Positions 24,293 to 41,888 of a stretch of DNA of 64,000 nucleotides are shown here, piece by piece (positions within the stretch are counted from its first letter, which is position 1; the number at the start of each line of letters is the position of its first letter). This DNA comes from Ipomoea triloba (Eukaryota > Streptophyta > Magnoliopsida > Solanales > Convolvulaceae). Both the position numbers and the translations under genes were made by a program. The stretch is from the NCBI RefSeq assembly GCF_003576645.1, contig NC_044917.1, positions 4,061,404 through 4,125,403 of the forward strand. Direction: 5' to 3'. The notes under the pieces were generated by a model that made no database searches, was not told where the DNA came from, and saw only the letters and a list, made by a program, of their open reading frames with translations.

Positions 24293-27008
24293 ACATTTAT
24301 GTATGTCTTTTTAAATACATTTATCACAATAATCATGAAACAAAGCATCAACAATGGATTATGGATGAAATGACAATTTATATAATCTAACTTAGAAAGA
24401 ACGACCTCCCTAACAAAACAACTAGTAACACAATTCAAAAATCACAAATCACATATTAAAAAATCGAGAATCTAATATTAACAAAATCAATGACACATGG
24501 TTTATGTCATGATGAACAATCGACTGAAAACATAATTCAACGACTCATCTCATAAAGTAAAAATAACTTGTTTAACATCTGATTCAACATCCGCTCAATT
24601 CATACCAATCTCCTTCAACTAACTCAAAGCCTCCCTTAACTCAATCGCCTCGGCCTCTCTTGGACTATAACTACCTTCTCATGCTGAAACCCTTTATCGC
24701 CCTAAGACTTCCATTATAATCCCGGGTCACTCACCCAAACCTATTTTCTTCCTTATATATGTTTTTTAAATGCTCTTTTCTCCTTCGAACTTTTTCATCA
24801 TGTTGTGATTTACATTTATTAGATGCTCATGTATTGATTGACCTCACCACTAATTAAAAATAAATTTAGTTGTCACGTCATGACGAGAGGTTGTATGGAA
24901 AATATAGGAGTATATATGTAGCATTGCTCTTTAAAATATATAATAATTAGTGTAAGTATAATTAAATTTATGTTTTTTTTGGGGGGGGGGGGGGGGGAGG
25001 GGGTTCGAAAAGATTAGAAGATTTATTAAAAAAAAAAAAAAAGTGTTGATGGCTTAAAAAAAGTTTGGAAAAAGAGTAAATGGCCCGGTGTGCACGGAGA
25101 CTGAAGAAGTCAACGTGATGTAAACGAACATGAGAAAAAGGGAAATCCGACGTGGCACAATGAGATGCATGAGTCTCCCTGGAGTGGAACCGGGTTGAGC
25201 TCTGCAAAATTATTTCCAATTTTAATACGTTATTACTTTACTAGATATATTTATTTAATTAATTATATTTATAATATTTTTAGTAAATATATAAAATTTT
25301 GTTATTCATACGAAATAAATATTAAACAGAAAATTGAGAGGAAAAATAGCGTATTTCGTAGGTTTTAATAAAGTCAAGAGGAGCAGAAGTGGCGGGCGAA
25401 TTGGGGCGGTGAATAGTTGGAACGCGTCTATCTCCATTCCCCTCTCTGTCAATGTCTATTTGCACCCTTTTGCCCACTACTCCTCCCCTTTGCTACTTTG
25501 GCCCCCATACTTTGACATAACAGCTCACCCACTAATTTTACTCTACTAACAATTGCTTCCTATTAGGTTGATTTCAAATTGGAGTAGTATTCACTTGACA
25601 AGCATGCCTTCTTCATTGGGATAGAAATTTTAGAGGAATTCAATGCTTTGAAAAACATGGGTTTGGTAAGCCAAAAGCTAACTTTGGCTAGCCAATAAAA
25701 TATCATGATATGTGGAATTAGAGCGAAATGACAAAACGTTAATGTAATAGAATTTTAGCGAGAATATTAAAGTCAAATTTGTTTGTATTTGTTGTTGATC
25801 AATTGTTATATTGTATACCATGTCCATATTATACATCTGCAATTGACATATTATGTACGTTCAGTTAATAAATTATGTATTTATCACAATATAATTAACA
25901 TTTTATGTACCTTTAGTTTATTTATTGATACATAATTTGTTAATTGAAGGTACATAACATGTTATCTATAGGTATATAAGTTGAATGTCATTTTGAACCA
26001 GGATTCACAATGTAACGTGGATCCGACCTGGTCCATTATATAATTTGTGATTGTTGATGAAACTAAACTAGGATTTGAAAGCTTATGGCTAACAAGGGAT
26101 TAATTTTGTATTAAGGGACTCAACATGAATAATTGAAGAATGACGGATAGACATAATGTTTATTGCATTTAAGCAAATAGTGAAGATTGTGTCCAAGTTA
26201 TAGAGACAAAGTTTTCATTTGTCGGTAATTATACAATCTTAAAATTATTATGATCTAAGTAGTTGCCTTAAACTCAGCTCCAACTAGACTAGACATAGGA
26301 TACCCCATCACATTAGGCCATGAATTGCTTCTTACGTCAAAAAAGTAAGAATTGCTCATGTCAATTTTTCTAGTTAACTTATTACCAAGCTTTTTTCCTA
26401 ATTATTTTATTTTTGAAATTTTACACATACAAGGTAAATGGATAGTTGTTGTAAACTTATGGATAAGATTAGTACAAGTGGAATACACGGAGACAAATAT
26501 GAATGCGGTAAAAAGGTTCAACAACTAAACTGCAAAGAGTAGTTGAAATGATTAAGGAAAAGGGTTTTCACCTTAATATGATGAAATTCTTAATCAATTT
26601 TATTTGATTTTTTGTTTCAGCACTAAAGATCCGTTTTTCTATTATTATCTTAGAAAACATTCTTTGGTAATAGAAATGCATGCCAAGAGCAAAATTGAAT
26701 ATATATGTATATTAAATGGACTTAAGTGAAAAAAGAGAATGGAAGTTAAGGTCCCAAGTGTAATTTGTATAACAAAAGTGGGTTCAAATTGTACTAGCCT
26801 AAACCTAAAGGGTATAAGTGAGATTATCCCATAATAACTAATAAGATTAAATTTACAATAAAGAATATAATACCTTAGATCTACCCTTCCCTGACCATTA
26901 AATCTGTAAAATTCCATGAAAATGGAAATTGATAACTACTACAATTAAACTTCCTACGCGTAAGCTCCATTTGGAAATTTCCTATATTAATAACTATTAC
27001 ACTATTAT
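24293..27008. other. Spacer, no gene called
   Basis: AT-rich, with a G-run at 24980-25000. Around 25785-26055 is a partly palindromic repeat (TATTGTATACCATGTCCA; TGGTCCATTATATAATTTG) whose words recur near 8490-8545, 35280-35310 and 61555-61710, so probably another foldback family. No gene is seen. Confidence 0.4.
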
Positions 27009-27017
27009 TATTAAACA

Positions 27018-27354
27018 AGATTTAATGCCCGGGTCCTCCGAGTAGAGTGGTTTTACCATGTTTAATCCAAAACTTTTAGATTAATCAATCGTAGTCCTTC
27101 AACTTTTAAATTTAACCATTCGTGGTCCAAGTTAATCATCAATAGTTCTTCAAATTTCAAAATTTAACCAGCTGTGGTCCTCTTAAAATGACCATGACGG
27201 GTTAAAATTTAATAGTTAAAGGACCATGGTGATTAACTTGGATCACTGATGGTAACAATTTGAAAGTTGAAGGACCGCCCGTGATCAATTTGAAAGTTTA
27301 GGATTAAATGTGACAAAATCACTATACTTGGAGGATCTCAAGTGGTATTAACTC
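27018..27354. mobile_element. Mutator-type foldback MITE
   Basis: A 337-bp element flanked by the 9-bp duplication TATTAAACA (27009-27017, 27355-27363). Terminal words AGATTTAATGCCCGGGTCCTCC and, inverted, GAGTTAATACCACTTGAGATCC are imperfect inverted repeats, and the arms continue inward. It resembles the elements at 21108 and 41889 in its terminal GAGTTAATACC word. Confidence 0.78.
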
Positions 27355-27363
27355 TATTAAACA

Positions 27364-27861
27364 ATTAAAAATTGGCCTTTTTTCAATAACTTCTTATGTT
27401 CACCAACAATTTTGTTTGTTAATAGATAAATGTTAAAGTATCAAATGTAAAAATAATAAATAAATAAATAAAATTCATGGAATGACTAGAAATATGGAAC
27501 AATTTGGTGCAGATTTATGAACATTAATTTTCACCCCCCCAAAAAAATGGACTTAAGACATGGTTAGAAGTAAAATGAAAGATAGAAAAGAGTAAAAGAG
27601 TAAAGGGGGATGGGATCACAGTTTTCTCATAAAATTCCAAGATAAATCCCATCAATTTCTCTTCTAGAAAGCGTAAGTCCTCTTGTACATACAATAGTCA
27701 GTTGCCTCTATTGTGTGTGTGTATTTGGTCTTCCATGTTTAGTCTTAACCTCCCCTTTTTATTGCCGAGTCCACAGCTGCATTCAAAGCATTCTCACTTC
27801 TCACACTCCTCTCTCTCTCTCTCTCCCTTCTCTTCTTCATCTCTTCCATTCATCTTCATAT
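27364..27861. promoter_or_regulatory. WRKY gene upstream region
   Basis: Upstream flank of the WRKY gene. A pyrimidine-rich stretch with a (CT)n run at about 27809-27827 lies just before the start codon and is probably 5' untranslated. No TATA box is clear. Confidence 0.4.
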
Positions 27862-30601
27862 ATGGCCTCACCTAGTGGACTCTCCTTTGATCCAGATCCC
27901 ATCAGGCACCTCCCCTACAAACCCCCTTCTTCTGAACCCACCCAAAACCACCGCCACCGCCTCCATGAACCCCCTCGCCACCGCAAGTTCATAAAGCTCG
28001 AGCCTTTTCTCTCCCCGCCGTCCATGGAGTCTCCGGTCAACAACAGATCGCCTCCCCCCACTATCCAATTCCCGGTCAACCGTAACTGCTCCGACCATCG
28101 TCGCCATACCCATGACCAAGAAGACCACGATCATAAAACGACCGTCTTAGGTGAGATGGACTTCTTTGCATACACCAAGGATAATAATAATGGAGATTCC
28201 AGGGCCTCCGCCGTTGATGATGACGTTAAAGATTTGCGCACCTCCACTGAATTGGATTTCAGTATTAACGTAAGACACCGGGATCACTTTTCTTTTTTTT
28301 TTTTTTTTTTTTTCGGGTCCCAGGTTTTNTTTTTTCGGGTCCCAGGTTTTCACTCCTTGTCTGTACATTCTGGGCACAATGAATTTGAATTTTTGTTACT
28401 TTGATAAAAAATTTGAACCCTTACACTGTTGTTAGAGTAAAATATATGTGAAATTAATTGAGCTAACCTGGGTCGGGACTCGGGATTGACATTTTTGTCT
28501 ATACATACTTTTTCAGCTTTCTTTAAAATTAAATAAATAAAGAAATTGTTGTTGTTGAATTTTCAGACGGGTTTGCATCTTCTCACGGCGAACACCAATA
28601 GTGATCAGTCAATAGTGGAAGATGAGTTGTCACCGAATTCAGAAGACAAAAGAGCTAAAAGCGAGGTAAATCATTAAATCATCTAAGACGGTTGATTGAT
28701 AGCATTGATTGCGTTTTCTATGATAAATTAAATCATCATTCAATGAATAGTAATAATTAATGATTAATGGTATAATAATAATATTTCAGCTGGCGGTTGT
28801 GCAAGCTGAACTGGAGAGGATGAACGGCGAGAATCGACGGTTGAGGGACACGTTGAATCAGGTGACCAACAATTACACTTCTCTCCAGATGCATGTGATG
28901 ACGTTAATGCAACAACAACAACAACAACAGCAAAGCCATGGGAAAACGGAGGAGTCTAAGCAGACCCGCCAAAATAATGGAGGCCAAATGTTGCCCAGAC
29001 AATTCATGGATCTCGGTCTTGCTGCCGGAGGAGGAGGAGGGCCCACCGAGGCCGATGAGGCGTCGCTGTCGTCGTCGGAGGGGCGGAGCGGCCGGGAAGG
29101 GTCGCAGTCGCCGACCAACAATTTAGACGAGGCATCCCGAGCGGACAGCCCGGAAAAAGGGTCCGGTTGGAGGTCTAATAAGGTCGCTAGATCTGGGCAT
29201 GCTTCCAAAAGCGGTAACATTGATCAAGCCACCGAGGCCACCATGCGAAAGGCTCGTGTCTCCGTTCGAGCTCGATCCGAGGCTCCCATGGTAATAATAT
29301 ATATCAACCTCATCTCATTCATAATATCAATTTACTATTTAATTTATATGTTCAATAATTCTGTCGTTCTATTTCTGCAGATTACAGATGGTTGTCAATG
29401 GAGAAAGTATGGCCAGAAAATGGCGAAGGGAAACCCGTGCCCTAGAGCTTATTACCGGTGCACCATGGCCGCTGGTTGCCCAGTTCGAAAACAAGTATGC
29501 TTTCCATATACAATCTCTTTACTTTAGTATCCCCCAGTGTCAAGATCATGATACTATTTACTGTCTTCACCCACTTTTGTCATATAGAGAATTAGTCAAT
29601 GATTCTAGAAACAGAATTAACATGTATCATAGACCTGTACAAGCAACTCAGTTGGTTCTTAAATAGTAAATTATGAGTAAAAACATAAAATTTAATCTGG
29701 CCTGATCGCTATAATGTAGAATTACACCTAATATGATGTGGGCAATAGACATTATATTCATACTCCCATTTAATGAGCTGCTAAATCAGTGTGATGTACC
29801 CTAATTTGGCATTATAATCAATGCATTAAAGTTATCCATGATAATAAGATAGAATAATAAATTTATAGTAGATGGAGAATTAAACAAAGAGGTTCACTTT
29901 ATCTTATTATATTTATTATGTTGGTGCATTGACAGGTTCAAAGATGCGCAGAGGATAGGACAATCTTGATCACAACTTACGAAGGGAACCACAACCACCC
30001 ACTGCCGCCGGCGGCCATGGCAATGGCATCCACGACATCCTCGGCGGCGAAGATGCTGTTGTCGGGATCCATGCCGAGCGCCGACGGGCTGATGAACTCA
30101 AATTTCCTAGCGAGAACTCTCCTCCCTTGCTCTTCAAGCATGGCCACAATCTCAGCCTCCGCTCCATTCCCCACTGTTACATTGGATCTCACCCAAAACC
30201 AAAACCCAAACCAAACCCAATTCCCCAGACCCCCAAACCCCTTCCAATTCCCATTCCCAAACCCGTCCCACAACCCCGCCGCCGCCCTTTTGCCTCAGAT
30301 CTTCGGGCAAGCCTTATATAACCAATCCAAATTCTCCGGCCTTCAATTATCTCAGGATTTGGAAAACATTCACGCGCCTCCTTCCTCAATGCCACCTCAC
30401 CAATCCTCCCAGCAGAACCCGCTGGCCGACACCGTCAACGCCCTCGCCAGCGACCCCAACTTCACGGCGGCGCTGGCCGCCGCCATTACTTCCCTCATCG
30501 GAAACCCCTCCCATTCCGGCAACGCTTCTAACACCTCCAACGCCAATAATAACGGCAGCGTTATTACCAGCAGCAATGGCAATGACAAAGTCAACACTTG
30601 A
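27862..30601 (+). CDS. WRKY transcription factor, group IIb (WRKY6/31/42-like)
   Basis: A nuclear regulator expected to bind W-box DNA. Five exons: 27862-28269, 28567-28665, 28790-29290, 29381-29494, 29936-30601; every exon length is a multiple of three and the sum gives 595 aa. Order of parts: a proline/histidine-rich N-terminus; a TGLHLLT motif at the start of exon 2; a leucine-zipper-like coiled coil (about residues 170-212) ending in a glutamine run; then WRKYGQK at 343-349 and a C-X5-C-X23-H-X-H zinc finger. The intron falls after the RKQ of the zinc finger, the position typical of groups IIa and IIb. The C-terminus is Ala/Pro/Asn/Gln-rich. An in-frame ATG at 27715 was not used because the CT-rich stretch looks like leader and conserved-looking sequence starts at MASPSG. 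Intron 1 contains the N at 28329. Confidence 0.93.
28308..28350. other. Ambiguous base flanked by a 21-bp exact repeat (assembly join)
   Basis: A single N at 28329 in WRKY intron 1. The 21 bases before it (28308-28328: six T, CGGGTCCCAGG, four T) are repeated exactly after it (28330-28350). This is what two overlapping contig ends joined by one N without merging would look like. Confidence 0.8.
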
Positions 30602-31523
30602 AATTCTATCTCCAAACCCAAACTGCTATACATATTAATTACATACACACATATATGATCTCTTCTTGCTCTTGATAATGTTTTTTCCTTGTCATATATT
30701 TGATTTAGTCAAATTCCGGTTTTGTTACTTTTCAAGTGTTGTTATGGGCTTTTGGGACTATATTTTTAATTCTTTTCTTGGGTTAATAATGTAATTAAAT
30801 CTTATGTGGTTTGGTAAATTTGAGGATGATATGCTTATACACATACTTAGCTTGTTACTTTGTTAGTTTACGATTTACTTGTGTTTTTTCAATGTTATAT
30901 TTATTAATGACAAACATGAAGACTCCATTTTTCTTTGATCAGTATTTAGTAACTCTGGCATCTAAATGGAGTTTTATAGAGTCAAAGTAAAATGCCTTGA
31001 GATGTATGAAAATTTAAAAGTTTGTCTTTATAGTTGATAATCAAACATAATTAGGGAACAAAATTGAAATATATATAAGACTAAATGTGATAATTAAAAA
31101 AAAAATTTTAAAAGTTTAAGAATGCACATAAAGTATATACTAGTTAAGAATTAAAAATGAAATTTGTTGGAGCAACGATTTAAAGAGCTTCAACATCTTA
31201 CTATCAAAACGTGATGCTAAACGTAAGAGCCAAGTCTAACATCAGGTTATTGAAACGTGGCGTTAATTGCGTACTATGCAAGTATAAAGAAATAAAGGTG
31301 TACATTCGTTACTAGCTATAATTTTTTAGGTATAGTGGTAAGTGCTTAATCTTAACAATTGATATCATGGGTGATGACTTAGAAAGCCGAGATAACAATT
31401 GATACCATAATAGGATGCGCGTTCGACAAATGTAGAGTTGACGTAATAGTAAGCACTTGATTTCCAATTAAATCAATATACCTATAATAATAAATCTATA
31501 AAAAAAATACAAAAAAATATAAT
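30602..31523. other. 3' flank of WRKY gene and spacer
   Basis: 3' untranslated region and AT-rich spacer. Around 31322-31450 are words like GGTATAGTGGTAAGTGCTTAA that hint at a tRNA-like repeat, too degraded to call. No gene is seen. Confidence 0.4.
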
Positions 31524-31570
31524 AACAACACTATAATGTTTTCAAAAAAAAAAAAAAAACAACACTATAA
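31524..31570 (+). mobile_element. Tail-only retroposed insertion
   Basis: AACAACACTATAA at 31524-31536 and again at 31558-31570 flanks only TGTTTTC plus a poly(A) run. Structure as for 12046-12106. Confidence 0.6.
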
Positions 31571-31639
31571 ATATTAAAGCACAAATTTAAAAATGTGAGT
31601 ATAAATAATATATAGTTAACCAAAGAATATATATAAAAT

Positions 31640-31813
31640 TTTGATTAACCGATCGGTAAATTGATAATTTCAAACCGAATTTAACCGTTAACTGAAATTC
31701 TATAAAACCTATAACCATTAACCAAACCGAAGTATTTCAGTTAAAAAATGGTTAATCAAAATTCTTCGGTTCGGTCGGTTAACCGGACCCTTTACCAATG
31801 TTTACCACCCCTA
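31640..31813 (-). mobile_element. hAT-like element remnant with CACCCCTA end
   Basis: The right end reads TTTACCACCCCTA. The interior has GGTTAACCG-type words that pair with TTGATTAACCGATCGGT near 31650. No matching TAGGGGTG left end or TSD was found, so it is truncated or old. Confidence 0.5.
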
Positions 31814-31819
31814 GGTATA

Positions 31820-32065
31820 GGACTAGTTTTGTACTTCATGTGAGATGAATATTACATTTAATTTTAACAAAAATGTAATACTTTTTATGAATTAAAAAGT
31901 ATTACTTTTTCACTATTATTTTTTAATGAATAAGAAATACTATTTAGTTGAAATGTAATAATATTTGTTGATGCATAGAAAAATATTATAATTTTTTTGC
32001 TAAAATTTATTACATATTTAAGATTTGTATAATGTGAGAAAACCTCACACAAATTTTTATGAAGT
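31820..32065. mobile_element. Diverged relative of the GTGTGAGAC foldback family
   Basis: TTGTACTTCATGTGAGATG at the left and GTGAGAAAACCTCACACAA at the right enclose inverted AATGTAATACTTTTTA-type arms, as in 1792-2221. The terminal GACCGTCTCAC is eroded. Confidence 0.45.
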
Positions 32066-32538
32066 ATACATCATTTAAAAAAAAAAAGATTTTTCGTTGT
32101 TTAAGGAAGTCTCACATATTTTAGGAATTAAATAAATACATATCATTTTAATACTCATATAATCAAAAAGTTATGTGATATAATATTATAATCTTAAAAG
32201 AATTCTATTGTGATACGGAGTATTTTATTTGAATGTATCGACAAATACTAGATTACTAAAGAAAAAAAAAAGGATATATATAAGATAAAATTTAAGAATT
32301 TGTATGCATGCCTAAAGCCAAAAATAAAATATTATACTATAAATAAATGAATACATAGTTTAAGGTTAGGTGGAGTCAAGGAACGAGTAAAACCGTCTCA
32401 AACTTGTTAGATATTTTAGGGTTTAGCTCATTTGACAAGTTAAAATTTAGTGGCTTTGCTTGTCTTATTTGATATTGTCTTTCACTTACTCTGTCAAATA
32501 CATCGTCTAGAAATGTAATATAATATTATACAACACTG

Positions 32539-32575
<37 letters not shown>

Positions 32576-33160
32576 AAAATTTTATCATATTCTTTGTACT
32601 TTATTATAAATACTATAATTTTATTAAAAATAAATTGTAATTACAACTGCTGATATCAAATTTTTAAAAGAGACATTTCGTGTCAATGTGTCATTGTCAT
32701 ATTATTTTTAGTTTTATTATGATAAAATCTAAAATGGTACTGCATTTTAATTTTTAGCCGCACCATAATGATAAAATACCAGTCAATAAAATCCACTCAC
32801 AAGTCAAGCTGTATTTGTAATTATTTTCTTTCACCTTTTTGTTGTTTTTTCTTTAGACATTTACATTGACTCAAGTCAATGCACGACATTATTTAATTTG
32901 TCATTATCTTTATAGACCATAGTGTAAGACTTAATGGCTTTCTGCATGTCCATAGTTGAATAAAGGATGAAATAATGGATATTGGTGGGAGAAAGACTAG
33001 TTGACTTGTGTGGGTCCCCTTGGAGATAATTGATTAGTTGAGGTGAGTGATCCATAACACCAAAATGAATCTATTCCGTATTACTTAGGGAATAGGGATG
33101 TTAAGTGTTTTTTTTTTTTTTTTAAAGAATTAAATATTTTATATTTAATTATCCAAATAA
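32066..33160. other. Spacer, no gene called
   Basis: AT-rich spacer with a TA microsatellite at 32538-32572 and poly(T) runs. No coding sequence or structured repeat is recognised. Confidence 0.5.
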
Positions 33161-33167
33161 ATTTTAA

Positions 33168-33300
33168 TTTTTTAGTATTACTGACTTTATTACAATGTAG
33201 TATTTGTCTGTACATACCTTCTCAATCTATTGAAGCACTGGAGTTCGAAGTTCTAACCTCACATTTGGAAGAGTCATAGAGGTATCCTTGAGTTACAAGT
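33168..33300 (-). mobile_element. SINE copy, diverged
   Basis: On the minus strand: GGTTAGAACTTCGAACTCCAG (box B region), CTTCAATAGATTGAGAAGG, then TTGTAATAAAGTCAGTAATAC. It matches the SINE at 15567-15730 but lacks a clear poly(A). Confidence 0.55.
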
Positions 33301-33361
33301 TACTTGTCAATAAATTTCAATAATAATAGGAAAAAAATTAGAATATAAGTGAAATTAATTA

Positions 33362-33508
33362 GTTGTAACTGTGGTAGTGTGGTCCTCTCAAATGGGAGGT
33401 CACATGTATGTTCGAACCTTAATTGGATATTGATTCTTTGTGTTTCAATATGTTCAGAAAGTTTGTATGGACAAATACTACTTTGTAGTATAGTCAATAG
33501 TACTAAAA
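33362..33508 (+). mobile_element. SINE copy, diverged, inverted relative to its neighbour
   Basis: TGTGGTCCTCTCAAATGGGAGG, a box B-like TGTTCGAACCTTA, TTGATTCTTTGTGTTTCAATA, then TAGTCAATAGTACTAAAAAAA. It lies 60 bp from the minus-strand copy, forming an inverted pair. Confidence 0.65.
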
Positions 33509-33867
33509 AAATTAGTTGTAAATGAAACCAAAACATGGAAGTATATTAATTAATTTTTACAATGTATAAAAATGTTATATTTTTAAATGTTAAACTATAA
33601 ATTATACTACTTGTGCTAAAAACTAGTTTATACGAGTCAATATAGTACTTTTATTTCAAATTTACTATGATTACAAATGTGCATGGGTAGGAATTTCAGT
33701 CTTCCATAATGTCATGAGAACCAAATAAAAATATAATTAACATTCTAATGTCACGATACTGAATTTATGTGATGCATGCTATCTGAACTAAACACCCACA
33801 AAAATTCTTGTGGAACATATACTGAGTCACCAGTATTTATGAGAAAGCAATTTGGGATGTCACTAGA

Positions 33868-33985
33868 TCAACCTACTGAATCACTACAAGTCAACAGTTG
33901 ACTTCACTGAGGTTCGAATCCACTCCCATCATTCATGTGGGAGTGTTAATCGGGACACCAGATGCCACTTGACCACAAGGTCTTT
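33868..33985 (-). mobile_element. tRNA-derived SINE head
   Basis: On the minus strand: box A-like TTGTGGTCAAGTGGCATC, box B-like GGATTCGAACCTCAG, then AGTCAACTGTTGACTTG. The 3' part is missing. Confidence 0.65.
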
Positions 33986-33989
33986 GGCA

Positions 33990-35380
33990 AAAGAATATAT
34001 TATATTTTGTGTAAAAATTAGATTAAATGAGTCAATTTTTATATAAATATAAATATACTTTAATCTACTCTAAAAAATAGATAAATCAAGTTTCACAGTT
34101 TAACTTAGCGTTATGAGTATTTATGACATATAATATATACAATAACAAGCAACTAGGCACTAAGCCACTAACACTAGAAAATCAATTATAAGCTAAGCAA
34201 CCCAACAACAAATTATAGACAATATTAATTAAATAAAATAGCACTAACACATATTAACAAAATGATAATACGAAATAAAGGAAATATGATTCAAGTCAAT
34301 GAGTATATATTACTCCGTATATATCTACTAAATGCAAGCAAACCTATAAGATTTTGGGAAGATACATAGCCCATGATTTGAGTGAATGCATGTAGCTAGG
34401 AATCCAATTCAAATATACAAGTCACTATCGTAATCTATTAAGCAAAAATAAGAAATTTTACCTACTCTCATGACGCATCTATTCCGATAAGTTCTTCAAG
34501 CACAATTAACATTAAAAAAATTAAAACTATAATTTTTCCTATTTTCGTATAAAGAAATTTGGTTTATGCAATGAGTGATTCATCATAATCTTGACCCAAC
34601 TCTTGTTGCCAAAATTTCTCTAAAAGCATGTTAATGAATGTTGTACATCAAACATTAACAAGATATAATCGCAAATATTTCATAAACTCAATAACTCTAA
34701 ATTAGACCTTTTCGATCTCCTTTTATGCATGCAATAATCAAGAATATAGCATATAGATAGATAATACAACCTTAACCCAAACCCATAAACTACTTATACA
34801 TATTAAGTATAAACATAACAAAAGTACAAGTAAAATATGTAAATAACATAAATGGAAAGAGATATAAAGAGTAATATATAGAATGAGCAGAGTGGGTTGG
34901 AACTGGGAAAGAAATGGTGACATTGTGCTTATATAGTGAGCATAGTGTGCAAGAACAACATTTCCTCAACCTGTTGATCCTTATCCAGTGTGCTCCAGAA
35001 GTTGGAGATCCCAGTTATCAAGGAACGACAAAAGGAACTTCCTTTCATTAGTCCGTTCATCTTGAACAGAACTACTTTCTTATTAATTTTTTTTTGAAAT
35101 GTATACTAAAAAGTATATTAAGATATGTGTCATTTAACAGATATCAACTAGATATTTTATATATTGATCTTATTTATACAAAAAGAAATAGATAATAATA
35201 TATTTAAGTAATATAATGATTGATCAATTGATGCAATTTTTATGAACACAGACAATATTAATTTTATAAACTTGATTCATAATGCACCATGGTCCATTAT
35301 ATAATTTGCCGATACTATAAGAGTGGACTGCTTAATGATTTATAAAAACTTGAAAACCAAATTAGTTATTTCGTAACCCA
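33990..35380. other. Spacer, no gene called
   Basis: AT-rich spacer between SINE copies. Short open frames (for example 34738-34923) are low-complexity. No gene is seen. Confidence 0.45.
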
Positions 35381-35381
35381 T

Positions 35382-35460
35382 AACTTCCCACTAAGGCTTG
35401 AACCCATGACCTCCCACCTAAAAGAATTATTTCATGCCACTTGACCACAAGGTCTTTTGC
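35382..35460 (-). mobile_element. SINE head fragment
   Basis: On the minus strand: ACCTTGTGGTCAAGTGGCATG (box A region) and GGTCATGGGTTCAAGCC (box B region). No body or tail is seen. Same head as 33868-33985. Confidence 0.6.
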
Positions 35461-35747
35461 TTCTATAACCATACTTAGTAGATCAACAAAAAAATTTCGC
35501 AATTGGGCTGCACAGCTCGCTCCATCTAAGTTTTACTTGGGAAATTGACGAGAGTTGGATAACTTTCTCATGGTAACTATCCATTTTCCCCCTTCAAATT
35601 CTGATGAAAAAAACTCTTGGGCAATAAGAATCTTATTTGGCGTACAAATTAAAGTTGATCCATCCACCTGCTTACCAAATGCTATAAGTTAAATAATCTG
35701 TTTCTCAACGAACTAAACTTTACGTGCATTATTGCTCGTTTTGGTTG

Positions 35748-35755
35748 TATAAATA
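35748..35755 (+). promoter_or_regulatory. TATA box, aspartic proteinase gene
   Basis: TATAAATA, a strong plant TATA box, 730 bp upstream of the start codon. The leader is probably split: an AG acceptor (TTGTGTTGCAG) sits at about 36470, just before the ATG, so a 5'-UTR intron of roughly 0.65 kb is inferred; its donor is uncertain. Confidence 0.55.
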
Positions 35756-36438
35756 GAAGAGTTTGAGACGGAAATTGCATGCGCCTTTGCTTCATACAAG
35801 TAAAGATGAATTGAACTATTGGGGTTACTCGCCTACTATAGTGCAAAATTTGACTTGAATTGATCTTGTTGGTTTTCTCTCATTGTTGTTTCCTTGGCCT
35901 GCTTATTCGGGTTGATTATCGGGTAATCTAATTCCTCCTCTTCAATCGCTTTCTCTACCTTTAATACTGCTATAGAACTGTTCACGTTTACGTGTATTCT
36001 TTTTACTGTTTCGATGTTGATCACTTTTACGAGCTGATTGTGAATTATGAATTTATGATGCTACTATTTATTGATTTTGTCCCAAGGGCTGGACTTGATT
36101 CAACCTCAAAACTGTTCTGATATCTTCCCTAAGAAGGAGATTTGATCGAGTGTTGGGGAAATGTTATGTTATATCGAATGGATTCTGGATTTCTGGATAC
36201 ATGCATTTATATGCATCATAAAATTCACTTGATCTAATTTGGGAGAGATATGTAATACCATTAGTAGTAACACTTTGCTGCATCTTGTAAGTTGTAACTA
36301 GTTCCATATCAAGCTTTCTTAGCTGTCACTTGATATTCAAAATCAGAAAGATAAACAACTCAAGAGAGATTATTTTCTTTCCTATGCCTAAATTGAATTT
36401 GCAAGTGAAGATCGAGGTGTCAACAATGTATGAACTGA

Positions 36439-41057
<4,619 letters not shown>

Positions 41058-41879
41058 ATCAATGTCTGCAAATTTACTGCCATTGCAAAACCTTTGATGC
41101 TTGATTTCTATGGTTTTTTAGCATGCCAATGGCGAAACTCTGCTGTGTCTCCGTTTCAGTGACTTGAAATGGATTACTCATTACTGTGCATAATAAAAAC
41201 TGATACTCTATACTACGCTAAGCTATAAACTCTGGTTTATTTATATTTAAATTAAAGGGATAAAGTTTTTATAGTGTATTTTCTTTTTCGAATATGCTAC
41301 TTTCACGGACTATCTTACAAATGATTAATTTGTAATAAGTGCTGCAATGCCTTCTTATCCATTACTATTAAACACATTTTACAACATATGTGGACAACAA
41401 ATTTATAAACATTTTTCAATATTTCAAGTTAATCATGATTCAAAGTTTATGAGTGTTTTAGAGCTTATGAATTTAAAATGTAACTTAAGGTTTCATTATT
41501 ATTTATGTAAATTGAAATTAAATCATTATTACAATTTAAAAAGAGGATGGAGTTGGTGTGTTATCTTAATAAGAGGAGATAATCGATATTTTGTTTTAAA
41601 TAAATATCTAAAAGAAAAACAACATATTTTGGTGTAATTCTAACTGAATTTGAAAAAGAAAAGACTTAACACCATTTGACAAGACATAAAAACAATTGAA
41701 CTAATTCATTGAGAGTCAAGAAAGTCAAATTAATTTGCAAAATTTTTTTAAGAGCTTGGAACAAATGACAACCTAACAATACCTAATGGTACAAAATCAT
41801 TTTGATATTGTTGCTTATGACACATGACCCTCTAACGGTTTAACCACCTAAAGCTGTCTCACCTATCCCAAAATTAACG
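41058..41879. other. 3' flank of the aspartic proteinase gene
   Basis: 3' untranslated region with AATAAAA near 41191, then AT-rich spacer. The 96-codon open frame at 41347-41637 is AT-rich and not recognised. Confidence 0.5.
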
Positions 41880-41888
41880 CAAAATAAA

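Noticed and set aside
27715..27861. N-terminal extension of the WRKY protein from an ATG at 27715
   Set aside because: The extension crosses a CT-rich leader and looks unlike the family; the start at 27862 is simpler.
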